From Uliginosibacterium sp. (GTDB lineage Bacteria; Pseudomonadota; Gammaproteobacteria; Burkholderiales; Rhodocyclaceae): 64,000 nt of DNA. This document shows, one piece after another, positions 61,953 through 64,000 of this stretch. The stretch is from the NCBI GenBank assembly GCA_016718265.1, contig JADKDZ010000012.1, positions 68,134 to 132,133 on the forward strand, written 5' to 3'. The notes under the pieces are model-generated. The model was not told the DNA's origin. It ran no database searches and worked only from the letters and a program-made list of their open reading frames with translations. How positions within the stretch are numbered: position 1 is the first letter of the stretch; every line of letters starts with the position of its first letter. Both the position numbers and the translations under genes were made by a program.

Positions 61953-64000
61953 AAGCAGCCCCACAAGAACAGCCGAAGCGCGTTTCCATCGCGGGACTCA
62001 CCCTGCTTGCTCTTGGCGCAATCGCCTTTGTCCTGCTCAACAATCTCTGGCCCTACAGCACACCATCCCGCGCGTTAGATGGCTCCTGGGCCTACGTACT
62101 GCATGCGCTCGCGGGGAAGGCGCATTTTGGCTCTGAACTGGTGTTTACCTACGGCCCGCTTGGCTTTCTGATCGCCCATGGCGACACGCCGGACACTTAC
62201 CTCTGGCGGCTGGTATTCGGTGGGCTATTACTCTTGGGCGTCTATTGGCAGATGTTTCTGCTGCGCTTCCGCGGACCCGGTGCGCCAACGCTGACCGTCC
62301 GGGACGCCGTGTTCTTCCTGGTCTTTGCGCCCCTTGCCGTGACCTACGCTTTCTGCGGCAGGATTCTGTTTCCGGACGGCGCTACAAGCCTGATGCTTGC
62401 CCTCTGCATGGTCAATCTGGTCAGACTGGATGCGACGGAACATCGAACCGCCCGCTTGTTCATCGCCGCAACCCTGGCGACGCTCGCGCTCGTGAAGGGC
62501 ACCCTGATCGCCATCATTGCTCCGTTCATGATCCTGATGGTCATCCGTCGTGCCTGTTTCAGAAGAGGGAGCTGGGACGCCCCGATCGCCGCCCTGGCGT
62601 TCTTTCTGGCGCTATGGCTGGCCACTGGCAACCACCTGGTCGACCTGCCAAGTTTTCTGTGGGCGATGAAAGAGATATCCAGTGGCTTTACGACGGGCAT
62701 GCAGGCCGATGGCGCACTGCACCGCCAGACACGCATGGCTTTCCTCGCCCTGTCCGTGCTGCTTGCGCTGCGATACGCGGACTCGGCTGGGCCGAGCAAA
62801 AGTGATCGGGCGATCGTCGGCTTCGTATTCTTGGTGCTCGGCCTCATGCTGACCAAGCATGGGACGGACCGCTTCGACGGACACGTTTTCAGCCCAACGT
62901 TCACCCTGTTTGCACTGAGCCTAATGAGTTTCATCGCTGCACGCACGTCCCGGCGCGCGGCGTTGCTGAGCGTTGCCGCTGTCTTGGTCAGCGTAATCAC
63001 CCTCAACTACGCCCTGAAGTCCCAGGTCCCGGACATGTCTGCACAGGAACGCAGACTCTGGATCGCCCGAGGCGGCGACGTTATCTCCCAATCACGAGAA
63101 CAACTAAGGCTGGCGGGAAAACTGCGCAATATACAGGAGGAACAGAAGACCCCTTTGACAGTGTCGTGGCAGATCTTGGCAAGGGCTTGCCGGATGTCCC
63201 TCCGTCTACAAACTGTCGACATCTACTCCTACAAGCAAGGCGCGGTGTTAGCCCGAAAAGTTCAACTACCACCCTCGCCCCCGTATTTCAGAGTTACTCG
63301 GTCACCTTGGCTGGCAAAACGCAACCAAGGTTTCTGGCATCGCCGTCAGCGCCAGGCAGGATTTTCTTCGCTATTGATCCGATTGATCAAAGATTGGCGG
63401 CGATGGAAGACGGCCTCTCTTGGTTTGAACTCATCACACGGTACAGCCTGCGAGGTGGATTCACGTTGCTGGAGTTCAGCATCTAGATCTAGAACGCTCG
63501 ACACTCCCCTCTACCATTGAGCGTGGGGCCTCGCAGAGCCAAATTATGGAGATCGACGCATGGCAATCAATACCGACCCACGGCCTGCTTTGGCTGCGAG
63601 CCGAACCCTATCAGCGTAGCGTCATCAAATCCTTACTTGCACAAGTTTACAAGTCGCCAATCTATTGGGTGGAGCTCGAGTTGAACAATGGGCGCATCGA
63701 ACGCCGTCGTCTTGTGGAACCATTGCTAAACAGCGGGTTTCTCCTAAGCCCTTTCGTCGACACAACTTCAGATTTCCTTAGCATGTCCCGCAACTCATCT
63801 GAGTCGCGCAGTGACATAGGACAGGTTAAACGCTACCGGATCGTTTGCAGTATTTCCGGGCGCTGCCCCGTGTCCGCATGGAGAAGCGAGCTGAGCACGG
63901 TGAAGATAGTGCCGGACAGCTCATGGCAGAGCCTTCCGGAGGCGCCGAATAACCTGCCTGTGACGACGCATTGGCTTAACGGAGTAATCACCGATTCCGC
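61949..64000 (+). pseudogene. Large polytopic membrane protein with periplasmic tail, frameshifted and continuing past the window
   Basis: ATG 61949 overlaps the preceding stop (ATGA). The first 400 residues hold about nine hydrophobic segments, with YSTPSRALDGSWAYVLHALA and LVFTYGPLGFLIAHGD in the first external loop, a layout like GT-C glycosyltransferases. After about 63145 the frame shifts several times; extra bases in A4 (63256-63259) and C5 (63278-63282) are visible. The continuing chain reads VDIYSYKQGAVLAR, FNYHPRP, VFQSYSVTLAG, IDQRLAAMEDGLSWFELITR, then from about 63470 LERSTLPSTIERGASQSQIM to the window end without a stop. I do not recognise the family. Confidence 0.6.

Noticed and set aside
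1..64000. Search for tRNA/rRNA genes, CRISPR repeats, transposases, integrase sites and phage genes
   Set aside because: None could be supported; no cloverleaf-like segments, regularly spaced repeats or transposase motifs were seen.

Overview
The window looks like a chromosomal segment of a betaproteobacterium, probably of the order Rhodocyclales. This is inferred from the rplU-rpmA-obgE-proB order, the accA-tilS pair, the xps-like order of the type II secretion operon (E-F-G-H-I-J-K-L-M-N-D), and an exported surface protein of a kind I know from that order. The sequence is GC-rich with dense, often overlapping genes. I see no tRNA, rRNA, CRISPR array, insertion sequence or prophage.

Layout. 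(1) 1-30 kb is mostly housekeeping and signalling: ribosomal proteins L21 (partial) and L27, ObgE, ProB, an HD-GYP response regulator with an Hpt protein, a lytic transglycosylase, TilS, AccA, a 494-residue protein with a PilZ-like tail, ThyA-FolA, UbiD, a MEKHLA-domain protein, a LacI-type sensor fused to a histidine kinase, UbiA and RecG. A compact signalling set follows (TRAP-type binding protein, membrane CheA-like kinase, CheY, CheX), then RidA, FliW, a SPOR protein, a DUF2802-like protein, a MATE exporter and a FadL porin. (2) 27-33 kb is a surface-polysaccharide or lipid module: nucleoside-sugar epimerase, family 2 glycosyltransferase, LpxL-like acyltransferase, a Wzm/Wzt-type ABC exporter whose Wzt is split in two, and a broken parvulin isomerase. 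(3) 33-35.4 kb has a frameshifted surface protein and a small lipoprotein. (4) 35.6-46 kb is a complete type II secretion operon, with gspD interrupted by one indel. (5) 46-58.8 kb, on the same strand and almost without gaps, is a glycan cluster. It encodes a secreted protein of unknown function, an OafA-type acyltransferase fused to an ArnT/PMT-like glycosyltransferase, a polyprenyl-phosphate sugar synthase, two GtrA proteins, a methyltransferase, DprE2-like and DprE1-like enzymes, a HAD phosphatase fused to a UbiA-type phosphoribosyltransferase, a flippase-like protein, an FAD oxidoreductase and an epimerase. (6) 59.3-64 kb, on the plus strand, has an MBOAT O-acyltransferase, an AlgJ-like protein and a large membrane protein running off the end; all are crossed by frameshifts.

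The most interesting system is region 5. HAD-UbiA, DprE1-like and DprE2-like proteins together match the mycobacterial route from PRPP to polyprenyl-phosphate-arabinofuranose, here in a Gram-negative organism beside membrane glycosyltransferases and upstream of a type II secretion operon. It may arabinosylate (or ribosylate) a surface glycan or secreted protein.

A caution: from 0 to 30 kb I found no broken gene, yet in 30-36 kb and 55-64 kb at least nine genes carry frameshifts. Several sit at single-base changes in homopolymer runs (C5 at 30437, C4 at 32487, C6 at 35887, T6 at 59328, C4 at 61169, A4 at 63256, C5 at 63278). Sequencing error is as likely as gene decay, so 'pseudogene' here means 'reading frame interrupted in this sequence'.
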